Source: Zanthoxylum bungeanum (Eukaryota > Streptophyta > Magnoliopsida > Sapindales > Rutaceae). From it: a stretch of DNA of 64,000 nucleotides. Positions 45,265 through 57,090 of this stretch are shown here, one piece after another. The notes under the pieces are model-generated. The model was not told the DNA's origin and did not search any database. It was given only the letters and a program-made list of their open reading frames with translations. Location: NCBI GenBank assembly GCA_019454045.1, contig SKCR01041601.1:18967-82966 (forward strand). The letters run 5' to 3'. The position numbers and the translations under genes were made by a program. Within the stretch, counting starts at the first letter, position 1; each line of letters opens with the position of its first letter.

Positions 45265-46083
45265 ATGGCGACACCTTCGACCAATCCTTTTTCTCGTATG
45301 CTTGATATGAATAAGCTAAAAGGCGCTGAAAACTTTATGGATTGGGATATGGATCTGAGGATTGTCTTCAATTTTGAAAGCTGGGATACATTTTGGAAGG
45401 TCCATTACCGCTTGCTATATCTCTGAATTCATCGCCTGAAAAGATGGAGACTTTCCGTAAATGGAAAGATGATGATTTAAGAGTTAAATCTTCATTCTCA
45501 GTTCTCTTTCTTCTGAACTGAAGAGGAAATATTTTGATATGCATAATGCATATAGTATGATGACACTTCTTCGTGAATCGTTCATGAACCAGGAACAGGT
45601 CGTGGTTCATAGAGTTGCAATGGAACTGTTCCATTCTAAACTTGATGAGGGCCAGGCTGTGAGCCCGCATGTGCTTCATTTAATTGATTTGATCGAGCAA
45701 TTTAGGCGCAGTGACTTCCTTCTCAATGATACTCTAGGACGGAGTGCCATTCCCGGTTCGCTCTCGGCGTCATATCGCCAATTCGTTATGTACTTCAACA
45801 TGAATGGGATTCACTACTCTACCGTGAGTTGCATAGGATGCTTCTTACAGAAGAGGAAGATTTAAAGAAGGGATTTATGACTCACCTTTCGAAACCTACT
45901 TCACATTCCGCTTCTTCCCAATCCAAGTCGAAAGGGGAATAAGACAAAAGGAAAAAAAAGAAAGGCTTCAATGTTCCTCCGCAGGATAAGGTAGCGAAGC
46001 CCAAGAGAGCTTCTGAAGATAAATGCCACCACTGCCAGAAAGTGGGGTATTGGAAAAGAAACTATCCAGACTACCTTACATAG
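45265..46083 (+). pseudogene. gag: Copia gag (broken)
   Basis: From ATG 45265: MATPSTNPFSRMLDMNKLKG, then ENFMDWDMDLRIVFNFE, the usual copia gag start. A frameshift near 45405 and another near 45500 split the frame. The open part 45539-45865 has SMMTLLRESFMNQEQ and LIDLIEQFRRSDFLL. The C-terminus is reached by a further frameshift. The zinc knuckle reads CHHCQKVGYWKRNY (46024-46065), where the His and the last Cys of CCHC are both Tyr, so metal binding should be lost. A stop (TAG, 46081) follows. Confidence 0.85.
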
Positions 46084-46500
46084 ATAAGGAGGGAAAATGC
46101 ATCGACATCAGGTATTTTTATTTTTCCTATTATTGATATCTCATTGTCTTGTGAAGCTATGACATCTAATTGGATTTTAGATTCTGCTTGTCCTATTCAC
46201 ATTTGCAATATGTTGCAAGTGCTGACGGAAAGTAAACGTCTGAAATCTGGGGAGATACAGTTGCTATTCGGAAGTGGCGACTCTCTGGATGCGATTGCAG
46301 TGGGCATATGCGAGATTCCCTTACCCAGTGGGAGACTTTTGTTAAATGACTGCTATTTTATGCCAGGATGTGTGGCGAATATTATGTCTCTTTTTGTATT
46401 AGATACTGAAGGATATAATGTAAATATTAAGAATCGTTCTCTATATTTATATGATAGAAATAATATTCAGATCCTTAGTTGTTCAAACGAGCATGGTCAT
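46084..46500 (+). pseudogene. Copia protease
   Basis: NWILDSACPIHICNML places the active-site Asp-Ser-Ala (DTG-type) near 46180; GSGDSLDAIAVGICEIPLP and CYFMPGCVANIMSL follow, as in copia proteases. The frame continues into integrase. DSA in place of DSG/DTG may affect activity. Confidence 0.85.
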
Positions 46501-47565
46501 TACATATTACGTACCTCACAATATATCTTTAATCCTGGAATTAATAAATGTAAACAATCTGATATAAATAATATTGAACTATGGCACATGAGGTTGGATC
46601 ATATAGGCGTGAAACACCTAATCCAATTGGTTAAGAATGGTTTGATACATGATCTCACCATTGAACCTTATCCAACTTGCAAATCTTTTATTCGGGGTAA
46701 AGTGACCAAACTTCCATTTTCGGATGTTGGACACCGAGCCACTGACTTATTAAAACTCGTACATTCTGATGTATGTGGTCCCATAAGTCAGACTACACAC
46801 AGTGGTTTTTCATACTTCATCACTTTTACCGATGATCTGTCATGATATGGTTATATTTATTTGATGAAACATAAATCGAAAACCTTTGAAAAGTTCAAAG
46901 AATTCCTAAATGAAGTAGAAAAATAGACTAGTCAATATATTAAATGCCTTCGATTTGATCGAGGCGATGAATATATGAGTGGAGAATTCACTGATTATTT
47001 AAAGAAGAATGAGATTCTCGCTCAATATACTCCTTCAGGCACTCCGCAATACAATGGAGTGTCAGAAAGGAGAAATCAGACTTTATTGGATATGGCCCGA
47101 TCGATGTTGAGTTATACAGATTTTCTCTATTACTTATGGGGTTATGCTATTTTAACTGCCGCACATCTTTTGAATACGATTCCTTCCAAAGTTGTTCTTA
47201 CGACTCCGTATAAGATATGGACTGGTAGGAAATCGAATCTTAGTTATGTTAAGATTTGGGGTTGTCTTGCATACGTCAGAATGGCTCAGCAGAATAAGCT
47301 TTTGCCTCGAGGGCAGAAGTTTAGGTTTGTTGGATATCCTTCAAATACGAAAGGATATTTGTTCTATGATACCAAGCATCGAAATATGTTCGTAGCTCGC
47401 TTAGTAAAATTTCTAGAAATAGAATTTTTGTCTGAAGGCGGTGATCATAGACATGTTGAACTTGATGAAGTACAACCAGGAACCAATAAACCAACGGAGG
47501 AACCTGAAGTTCAAGAAGATGAAGAACCTTCAACACACACACTCTGTAGGTCACAAAATGGTATC
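46501..47565 (+). pseudogene. Copia integrase (broken)
   Basis: Zinc module: LWHMRLDHIG and TCKSFIRGK (second Cys of CxxC is Phe). Core: LVHSDVCGP (first Asp), TDDLS followed by TGA in place of Arg (46843), a TAG at 46924, LRFDRGDEYMS (second Asp) and GVSERRNQTLLDMARS (Glu). GKD-like C-terminal blocks follow: PYKIWTGRKSNLSYVKIWG and RFVGYPSNTKGY. The first stop fits a C-to-T change at a CGA codon. Domain order gag-PR-IN-RT proves copia. Confidence 0.92.
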
Positions 47566-48135
47566 TAGACCTCCTGAACGCTTGTATTTGATATAAGAAA
47601 ATAGTCTTGTTGTTATCTTAGTTGAAGAGATTGACCCTTTTACCTATAGAGAATCGATGTTGGACATCGACTCCGTGAAGTGGCAAGACACCATGAAATC
47701 CGAGATGGACTCAATGTATGAGAATCAAGTTTGGAACTTGGTTCTGCTTCCCGAAGGAATTATTCCTATCGGTTACAAGAGGAAGCGCGGGCCCGATAGA
47801 AAGGTTGAAATCTTTAAGGCCCGACTAGTAGGTAAAGGTCTCCCATATCGACCCAGTGTCGACTACGATGAAAATTTTTCGCCAGTTGCAATGCTAAAGT
47901 CTATAAGGATTTTGTTGTCTATAGTCGTTTACCATGATTACGAGATTTGGAAAATGGATGTCAAAACGGCTTTTCTAAATGGATTTCTTGATGAAGAAAT
48001 CTATATGGAACAGCTGGAGGGTTTTGCATCTAGAGAGAACTCGGGCATGGTATGTAAGCTGAAGAAGTCCATTTATGGACTTAAAAAGGCTTCACGAAGT
48101 TGGAATCTTCGATTCGACGAGATAATCAAATTGTC
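47566..48135 (+). pseudogene. Copia reverse transcriptase, N-terminal half
   Basis: Frame 47657-48172 reads VKWQDTMKSEMDSMYENQVW, FKARLVGKG, YDENFSPVAMLKSIRILL, WKMDVKTAFLNGFLDEEIYM and LKKSIYGLKKASRSWNLRFD. The domain stops before the catalytic YVDDM, so it cannot work. The last residues after about 48135 are no longer copia-like. Confidence 0.9.
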
Positions 48136-48139
48136 TGGT

Positions 48140-48905
48140 TTATTATCCTACAATAAATTTATTTCTTATTGAATGTTTGAATATTGTTGGTACTCTATAT
48201 GAGCATGCTGAAAGTTCTGAAGTTAATGATATTATTTTAAATAAAGCTATTGCTGATCTATAAATGAGAAATTGATATTATTTAAAGACATTTCATAGCT
48301 TTATCTTATTGCCACAGTTTTTAGAAATAGCTGATGAAATATTAATATTACAAAAAGAATAGATAAAATAAAAATTAATTTAATAGATTTATTTAATGGT
48401 TATGTTAATAGATATAACTTGAAATCATTAGGACAATCTAGTAATGAACTCGTAATATATTCAAGACTTAGTGTAGGTGATCGTTGGTTATTACAACGAA
48501 ATAAAAAATATAGGGATAACATGAGTAATAATCCGGAATTAGATAATTATTTATCTACCATTTTGATTTTCCTCCATAAGGTTTAGTGCGTAAAAATTTT
48601 CAAGTACTCGACTGGTGGAACCGACATCAAAAAATATATCAGAGTTTATCAATTATTGCTAAAAAGGTATTGGCAGCACATGTTTCCACCATTGCGGTTG
48701 ATCAAGCCTTCGACTTGAGAGGTAATATTTTGGAAGCGATACAGTCTTATTACATCCAAGCATTTTAAAAGCAACAGCATGTTGGATGATTGGACCAGCA
48801 AGATCTGAGGCACAAGAAGCAACAAGAAGATGAGATGCTCTGATGACTTTGAAGACTTGTTCAATAATGCATCTGCAAGTGCAAGCAGAACGGGAGCTGA
48901 AGGAT
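48140..48905 (+). pseudogene. hAT transposase, C-terminal remnant
   Basis: The hAT dimerisation domain is clear at 48600-48765: FQVLDWWNRHQKIYQSLSII, AKKVLAAHVSTIAVDQAFDL and GNILEAI. Upstream, in broken frames, are LFNGYVNRYNL, GDRWLLQRNKKYRDNMSN and ELDNYLS, typical of the region before that domain. There are several stops, for example before RKNFQVLDWW. hAT termini are not seen. It is cut at the right by the gypsy LTR. Confidence 0.85.
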
Positions 48906-48909
48906 CGAC

Positions 48910-50134
48910 AGCAGGGCTTAGATGTATGCTGATATGAAACCCTTAGAGTGGTCTCTAATATTCTAGGATGAAATTGAAATGGCTAAAATTGATCTTGGAA
49001 AATAGACACGTGTCACGACACCAGACGTTACGTATCGAGACGCCCACACGGGCAGGGCTGAGGCAGAGAGCTTCCCCTATTTCACGTTGTGACGCCAAGC
49101 TTTGTGCATCACGACGCTACCATTTCTTGTTATGCGTCGCGACACTAATCTGTTGGCATCGTGATGCCCGCATGTTTTCAGGCCTAAATATCATCTCTTC
49201 AATGTCTAATTTTCCCAAATGCATTTCCAACACCCTGACACCATAACCTTCACTCAAGCACTTCTTTAAACTTCAATCTTCTTATATGTTATGTCAATTT
49301 TCCATCATCAAGACAACTCTTTAACAATGTAAATCTTACTTAGCTCAATATCTAGATTATATAAACTTGGCCATTTCTTTATAAAATCAATTTTCTTAGT
49401 TCAATACACACCTTAATGAAATCATTAAAATGCTGATAACACTTGCATAAAATCACCCCATCAAAACTTCATAATTCAAGTGTTGGTTCAAGATGGCCTT
49501 ACCTCATCTCATTTGATTTCTTTCATCCATCAAGTCGCATATGGTTGTTATTCTTCTTCTAAGCTTGTTATGTGTGGATTTATATTTTTTTTCCTCTTTA
49601 GTTTTGGTGAAAAATATGGCTTCCCTCTTCTTTCCTTCTTTCTTTCTTTCTTTCTCACGTTTCTCTCTTTCTCTCAAATGTTAGGGATGAGTGAATAGTA
49701 CCCCTTATTTATAATAAGAGCTGATTTGGCTCATTTGTATAATTTTTTAATGAAAAACATCAGAACTTTGGAGATATTTTGAGAATTCTCTAGATTGGTC
49801 CATGAGTACTATTCATCCGAATTTTTTGAACTGTATTTTTTGAAATATTTTTGATTCGAATTTATAAAAATATTCAATGATGAAGTTGTAGGTCTCGGTC
49901 TTAGAATTTTGACGATATAAATTCATAAAAATCGGAGTTCGTATGAAAACTTTAAGGCCTAAATACTATGGGCTATCTGGATTTAATCTTGGAATGAATT
50001 CCGTATAGGAACTGCGAGAGATTTTTCGAATGTCCAAAGAGTAATTTCAAGAGTGTATACATGTCTGAACATGATTTATATCATGTATCACGCGTCCCAT
50101 AAAGTAATAGTAGTCGAGATCACCGAGTGTTACA
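48910..50134 (-). repeat. Gypsy 3' LTR, truncated
   Basis: It matches 60675-61904 from GGGCTTAGATGTATGCTGAT to GAGTGTTACA. It includes a TTCTTTCTTTCTTTCTTT tract (49646). Its outer 1.3 kb are missing. The short ORFs (48968, 49480) are LTR DNA. Confidence 0.88.
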
Positions 50135-50155
50135 AATTATCCCCCCTTAAATAGG
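50135..50155 (-). promoter_or_regulatory. Gypsy polypurine tract
   Basis: Minus strand TTTAAGGGGGGATAATT directly before the 3' LTR start. Confidence 0.82.
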
Positions 50156-53100
50156 ATTCGTCCTCGAAACCCTGTCTGAGATCCAACTTGGTTCTAGTAT
50201 CTCAATGTCTCCGCTACTCTTATTTTTCCTTTACTTGCTTTCTGTTTTTCTCTTCAACCTTTCTCCTGGTACACTTTATTCGACCTTTATATGGGTACAA
50301 GTTATAAATTCGTCAACCCTTTGATCTTTGGAAATCCTCTTTATCGACTTTTTGTCTCTTGTGGTAACTAGGTCTGTATAATGTATTCTATCCATATAAA
50401 GGTGTGAGCTCTTCAGAAAACTTATCAAATCATAAAATGGTCATCATTTTCTTTTCAATCCTTGCAATATTTCATCAAAAGATACTAACTACCGAATTAG
50501 GCTTATTCTTTATTAAAACTGTTTATTCCTTGGTTTTTAGTTCTCATAGCACTTATCGTCTAGGAACCGTCTTATCATGACTAATGCTGATCTAATGTCA
50601 TCCCATATTTCCTTCATCTCGTTATTCTTCTTTCATTTCCTCAAATACCAATCAAGTTTAATGATCTTAGCTTTCTTATGTTTAATGTCCATCTCTTGAT
50701 TTAATATATAAACTCTTCAATGCTCTAACTAATAAGTAATGTCATATGTGTTCTGTCGAATAACAAGTTTTCTTCACTATTCTTTATATGTACAACGCAA
50801 CCCTCGGTATTAGTCATGAATCCTCGTTTACTGGAAAACTACTACAGCACTAACTTCTTAGAAGATTGTGTTGCTAAAATACGTTACTTTCACTAATACC
50901 TGCAAAAAGTGTCCTACATCCTTTTCACTTATCTTATCTTGTTTTCTGATTCCTAGTACTTCTGAATCTTTAGATATACTAATACTCTCTATGGTTAGGA
51001 TTTCTCACACCCTTTAAATGCATAGAAGAATAAGTCTATTAAATATTTCCCTACCCTCATATGCTCGATTTAATTCTGACATTTTTCCTCTTAATTTATC
51101 TATTTGACTCTCTTTTTCTCTTTATTGAGTTTCAACTACCATCAACTTCAACCTTCAAGTCCTCACATCTCTATTTACCTTTTGGGCTTAGGTTCTTATA
51201 ATTTATGGTCACCACATTTATATGTCTTAACCTTACTATCATAGTTTTCCCAATACCTCTTAACTCCAAATATTAATTCTGGATATAACTTTGACGGTAA
51301 CCTATGAAAAAAGGTACTTATATTAAGCCTAACTGTACGTATACTAGTGCCTTAAAATGAGTTCTTTTACTTTTATCGTCAATGCTAGTGATTCAATCCC
51401 GGTTAAGGTTCATACTTCATTCATATTTTTTTATTTGTGACTAGTATAATTCTAGTTAACCATCCATTTTCTCTGAATCGATCTCTTTGCCTGATTTTAC
51501 TTTAAGATGTCTCACTTCTACTACTTATCTCATAATCTTATTCTATCAGGTATTTTCCTGATCTCGACAATATTCGTAAGCTTAGTCTCATCAGCCCTTT
51601 TATGCTATACTGTTAATAAATTTGCATCAATTGACCTTAAACCTCATCTTCTTAGCCTTTGTTATCTTCCATCCCATTCATTTTTTATATAGCATTTGGT
51701 CTTATACTATAGTCTCTAAAGGCTCGCTATTATCCACAACATATTCTATTGATACATTTTTCTTTAATTCCTACGTGGAAAAGTCTATTGTTATAGGTTC
51801 TTGATCATGCCTAACGTTGTTCATAATGTATTCCTAACATTATTTGACTAACTCTTCCACTTATCATCGTTTTATCTAGACATCTCATCTCCTTGACCTT
51901 TTTATTAGAGTCTTTTTCTTCTTCTCTTCTGCTCTCATTCTATACCTGAAAGTTCTGTGTTTTATGTCTTGGTCTCCTCATCCGAAAGGATATCATCTTT
52001 TTACATGTCCCTCACCCTACATCAAAGGTTACCATACTGCACCACATATTTACCTACTTCTGGAGGTATTACTGTTGTCATCGCGGTCCACTACTATTGT
52101 TGTTTCCTAACGAGGGTTGGGAGGGTAGGGCTGGTTCTGAAGTATTTTTGGTTGTCGTGGTCTCACTAACTACCCGTGCCCCAATTGCACACACTGCTCG
52201 CTACACATACTGTTCTTTTATAATCATAAGATTTCCTTATAACATATCTGATACTAGGCTCACTTATTAAGGTACTACTACTAGGAACTACCTGGATTAC
52301 CTCTTCCAACTTTACTCGTGATTGTTATTTTCAACAACTAGTCATACTATCCTTAACTGAGAATCCCCTTAAGTTCCTTACTATTCTAAAACCTTATCGT
52401 ACTCCCTTATTACTCTTCCTTTCAAAGTTTTTACTCAAATTTCTCGATGGTGTATAGAATATTTGCCTTATCAATCGCGTACTCTTATCTTCACAGTCAT
52501 AAAATATTGAACATCTCTTTATTGATACTTTTATCGACTTTTAGTCATTTGTTTGCCCTCTTATTTGTTCTTCCATCCTAGTATAATGGGGCTCTTTCTA
52601 AGTCATATACTGTATTTTTGAGGATCGCTCTCTCTGGTTCAATTACCCTTTTGAGCCTTTACACCCTTGAAGGCTTTCAATTCTACGATGACTTCTAGAT
52701 TTTGGCTTGGCTTACTGTGATTTCAAACTATTCTATCTCATACTGGTTATCACTATCTCATGATTTCATATCTATGTTCTCTCAAATTCCTTGGTTTGAC
52801 TATCTTACTGCCCCATAATTTCTATGTGTCCTGTCAGATATCCTTCTTTACTTGTTCAAATCCTTGTTAGGCTCTATGTTGGGGGTGACTACACGTTTTC
52901 CAAGTCAGGTTAGATATTTGTATACTTGCTATAGTCGGGCTACTGGAAGAAAGAATTACTATTCATTCTGTGGGATCTATATCGACTACTTCAAGTTTTA
53001 AGATTTCTCAAATTTTATTAACCATTCTGAAGTCTACACTTATTTTGTTGTCTTTGAGCTATGTATAACTATATATATGTATCTTTGTTGCTAATACTCT

Positions 53101-54463
53101 ATTCTGTATCTTTGATCTTGTTGTTACTATTCCAATTCATCGTGTTATTCTTTATTATTCCCATATCCCATCTATTGGGTCTAAGTGGTGTTACCGAAGC
53201 TAATGACGATTCATTCTTATGGCTACTTCCTATATCTCTGCTATCGCTATACGTTACAACTATGCCATTTAATCTTACTTGTTCATGCTGGTAATCTTAA
53301 TAACACCTGAGTACCTCCAATCTCATAGATCTATCCTTTTAAACTCATACAGATTCCTAGGAATCTGTCTGATCTATAGAATCTTACTAGTACTGTAATT
53401 GCCATCTTAACTTATATCGGGTGTTTTCTCTTCTAACTTCAGAAACTTCCTTGGTTCTTTTCTGAGTGGTCTACCTTTCAATGTCTTCTGTTTATGTCTT
53501 AGGATACACCACAACTAGGCTTCCTTACTGTTATCTTTATATATGCTAGTTAAGGATGAAGTAAGAGTTTCACGTCTCAACGGATGTCGATATGCTCGTT
53601 CTGATACTCTATATCCTAATAGAGTCTATTACTTATGTAGGATAAATATGAGATAGACTCTGTCATGCCAGCTTCCTTACTCGGTATTACTGCGAGATTC
53701 GAAATCTGGGTAGTTTAGGGTATCATTTACATCAGATTCATTGGTTGAGGTAACTAATCTTTTTTCCTTATGACGTTCATTCACTCTATTTCTTACGAGT
53801 CTGGGTTTAGGGTTTCTAGAATCCCTATATCCTTTGTGGCACTTGCGTCTATTGGAAACTCTTTGACAAATCTCGATTCTTTCTTCTTTTATCTTTCTGA
53901 CTAATCTTCGCTATTCGGGTATCTTGCTATCTATACGAATACTAAAGGTTTATTGGATCTACTCGAAAGAATTTTTCTAAGGAGGAACATAATCTTGTTT
54001 GACTCTACTAAACATTAATTATTGCTCAGGTTTACTACATTTCCTTTATTACTATGAGTCTTGACATTTTCTTTATTATCTCATTTTGTCTCTTTACTTC
54101 TTTTTGTCTCTGGTAGCCTTAAACATCTGTACGTCATCCCTTTATTTTCTTATAGTTTTCTCTTCTCACTCCCTTAGGTGAATATTCTTAGGACTTTACT
54201 ATCTAATTTTATAACTTATCTTGAACTTCTGCTAATAAATCACGATGATCACGAAAGGATTTTCAACTTGAACAAAGAATATAGTTACTTCATAAAGAAA
54301 GATGTTCCAATAGCTCAGAATTTCTTATTAATCAGTCTATAGAACTTTGAGGACATACTCAATGATCGGATACTAGAGAGGTACCGCCTCGCATACTACT
54401 ACCCCGGGTATACTGCGAATACAAGACCCCAACACTCTACCCACTGCAGTCACTGACTCCCTA
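50156..54463 (-). pseudogene. Gypsy gag-pol region, decayed
   Basis: The minus strand should hold gag-pol, but frames longer than about 50 codons are absent. The only clear trace is the pol end TTTCGAGGACGAATCC at about 50150-50170. The plus-strand ORFs (51507, 51622, 51957, 53061) are composed of Phe, Leu, Ser and Tyr and are reversed decayed DNA. The region may have suffered many C-to-T changes. Confidence 0.5.
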
Positions 54464-54485
54464 GACCATGCTCTGATACCATCTT
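54464..54485 (-). promoter_or_regulatory. Gypsy primer-binding site (initiator tRNA-Met)
   Basis: Minus strand AAGATGGTATCAGAGCATGG, next to the LTR end. TGGTATCAGAGC is also used by Tekay/Del-type elements. Confidence 0.85.
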
Positions 54486-55598
54486 TATAACATCCCCCCC
54501 TTCAGAGAATGCCACCGGCAGGGAATAGACTGTCTTATCCCCATGAGTCTCTGACTGTGAACCACACTACCAAACTCATCTCAACACTTATTCATACAAA
54601 GGGAATTTTGCCCAATACCACAACACAAAATGTACCTTAATACTTGTACTATATACTCAATATTGTTCAACTATACAACTCTATTCATAAACATTCTTAA
54701 CTCATTATAAGACTTATACATTACTAATGACTGATAAATAGCTTTACTTAACACTGACAGTGCTGAAACTCTGTACATGACCTGGTGGACTCAAATCCCT
54801 TAGTGACTGCCATCGGTATCCATCCTCTCGAGCTCGTCCTCCGGGTAGACCTGCAAAATAAAAAAATCTGGGAGTGGGAGGTTAGATCGTTTGAACGACC
54901 TAGTGAGTGGATGGTTTTAAACAGAAACTGAATTACTTATAAAACATTCATTTTTCTATAATCAAAAACATTTCTGGAAAAATGATCTTCTCTAAAAGCT
55001 CTTTCAAATCTTTTTTTCTAAAACTTTTCTAGAAATATTTTATATCTGTAGAACTCTAAAAACCTCGTAAAAACAGTTTCTCTTGAAAACTCTTTAATAA
55101 AACTTATCTTTCCTGAAAATCACATTTCTGAAAATCTTATTTATGAAAATCTGTCTCTGAAAAATCTGTCTTTGAAAAACCTGACGCATTAGGGCGTTAC
55201 GTATCGCCGTCCTCCCATACGCCTAACTAGTGGTCATGGGGCGTTACGTATCGTCGTCCCCTAAGCCACTGAACTAGAGGCATGAGTGTTGATCTATGCT
55301 ACTACTTGACCCTGAAATTAGGATTTATGGGCGTTATGTATCACCGTCCTCCTAGCCCTAAATCTAAGATCTCGGGGCGTTATGTATCGCAATCACCCCA
55401 GTCTTGCTCTACATGTGCACATGTTATCAGTAAATTTCATAAGTTACAGTATAAGGTAGGTTTTTCCCTCATGCCTCCAAAAATCATAAAATCATGCTCT
55501 TTAAAATCATACTTCTTAAAACATTCTCTTTCATAAAATAACTATAGTAAAATCGGCTAACGCCCTATGGGCGAAAAGAATAAGTCTTTACTTAAAAC
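54486..55598 (-). repeat. Gypsy 5' LTR, part 1 (LINE-interrupted)
   Basis: It starts TATAACATCCCC on the plus strand and shares ATGCCACCGGCAGG and GACCTGCAAAA with the nested LTR at 21327. It carries four copies of the GGGGCGTTACGTATCGCC motif (about 55192, 55238, 55329 and 55374). It is cut at 55616 by the LINE. Confidence 0.78.
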
Positions 55599-55616
55599 AA
55601 TATAAATGAAAAGTCA
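55599..55616 (+). repeat. 18-bp LINE target duplication, left
   Basis: AATATAAATGAAAAGTCA, exactly repeated at 60511-60528. The length is typical of target-primed reverse transcription. Confidence 0.92.
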
Positions 55617-55746
55617 CTGTCCGAATCAGGGGAGTAGATTGTATAAGTGGAAAGGGGCAGGGAATGGGAGTAAGGGAGGAAGGTAGTGCAGATAGTAGCA
55701 AGCATCAGAGTTTGAAGTTTCAGATACGGGAGATAGTGAGCAGAGT

Positions 55747-56300
55747 ATGTGCGGAGATAAACGGGGAGACAGCGACACAGAGAGTTGGAAGGACCCAAAG
55801 ATAAACCAGAGAGAAGTCTATGAGAGAAGACGGGAGGAGGTAGGTGAGGATTATTTAATGCGGCACACTTCCAAGTTAGGGAAAGAGCTGACTCTAGGAA
55901 GACCTAACTGTAGGCCTGAGGAAGGGCTGCAGGGGGAAAGTTGTGAGATTGAAAAGACAAGTGTTTTGGAGGGAACTCGAGAAGATGAGGAAAGAATGGA
56001 TACTTTAAATGGTTCAAAAATTGGAGAAGCCCAATGTGGAAAAGCCCAAGTAGACACTGACTTAGTTGGGTTGGTGCGGCCCACTGTAAACAGGAAATGG
56101 AAATTAAAGGCCAGAAAAAATGACGGTCGAAAAGTACCATAGATCCCAGGTGGTTTAGGTAAAAGAATCAGAGAGGAAGCTATTGATACCAGTCTGAATT
56201 TGAAGAGATACAAAGGAGGCAAGAGTGATGAATCAATGGAAACAGTTGTTGATCAGAATAGTCTATCGGCGGAGGCTGAATTTCAGCCCCGCCGGACCCA
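55747..56300 (+). pseudogene. LINE ORF1, C-terminal part
   Basis: The frame 55747-56142 is charged and ends WKLKARKNDGRKVP; after a TAG it goes on with GLGKRIREE and LNLKRYKGG to a stop near the start of ORF2. The basic WK-rich tail is like the C-terminus of plant L1 gag-like ORF1 proteins, which bind LINE RNA. The RNA-binding domain is not seen, so the 5' part is lost or too diverged. Confidence 0.5.
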
Positions 56301-57090
56301 ATGAATGTTTTAAGCTGAAACGTTCGAGGACTGGGGAACCCTCGAACGTTCAGAGCTATGTAGAAGCTTCTCCAGCTGTACAGACCAAAAATGTTATTTG
56401 TTTGTGAAACAAGATTGTCGGTTGTGCAGATGAAATCGTTAAGTCAGAAACTCAATTTTGATTGTTGCTTTAGTGTGGGTAGAAGTGGTATGGGTGGGGG
56501 TTTAGCACTTTTATGGGATTCATCTTTGGATGTTCATATCAAATCGTATAATTTGCACCATATAGATGCATTGGTGAAAGGGAATAATGGGCTTCTGTGG
56601 AGGTGTACATGGGTGTATGGACACCCTGAGAATGGTCAGAAAAGGCATACATGGCAGCTCCTTCAAAGACTAGCAGGTATTTCTTCGATTCCTTGGCTTT
56701 GCTTTGGGGATTTCAATAAAATCTTGGATGTGACGAAAAAGAGAGGGGGCAATAATAGAAGCTGGCAGGCGATATTAGAATTTAGGGATGCTTTGAGAGA
56801 GTGCTCCCTGACTGATTTGGGATGTAAAGGGTACCCTTTCACGTGGTCTAATCGGCGATTTGGACCAAATTTAGTGGAAGAGAGATTAGATCGTTTTCTT
56901 TGTAATGAGGGCTGGGAGAGAATTTTTCAGAATAGAACGGCTGTTAACGTGGATTCTTTGGGCTCTGATCATTGCCCGGTAGTAATGACAGTCCAAGGGA
57001 GAACAATAAGTTCACAGAAGTATAGAAGAATAGAGAGGAGGATTTATTATGAAGATAGATGGAGTGAGTATGAGAAATGTAAAGAAATAT
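56301..57090 (+). pseudogene. LINE ORF2 endonuclease domain (broken)
   Basis: ORF2 starts at ATG 56301 (MNVLS, then TGA where Trp is expected, NVRGLGNP); a second stop (TAG) follows near 56358. From 56391 the frame is open: GGGLALLW, WVYGHPENGQKRHTW, CFGDFNKIL with the catalytic GDFN at 56707-56718, LTDLGCKGYPFTWSN, and SDHCPV with the catalytic Asp-His at 56966-56971. This is the apurinic-type endonuclease that nicks the target. A frameshift near 57090 ends it. Confidence 0.9.

Larger units (their letters stand above)
43313..48135 (+). mobile_element. Copia-type element, plus strand, 5'- and 3'-truncated
   Basis: It has an LTR 3' part (43313-44505), primer site, a leader with four copies of the 17-bp motif, gag, protease, integrase and the first half of RT. 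It stops near 48135, where a hAT transposase fragment begins. It is the same family as the minus-strand copy to its left. Stops and frameshifts are few enough that all domains can be read. Confidence 0.88.

Noticed and set aside
51507..53294. Four plus-strand ORFs rich in Phe, Leu, Ser and Tyr
   Set aside because: They run against the gypsy element, have membrane-like composition only because the DNA is T-rich, and match no family.
40508..54481. Initiator-tRNA-like words at 40508, 44508 and 54468 as tRNA genes
   Set aside because: Only about 12 bases match, each next to an LTR end. They are primer-binding sites.
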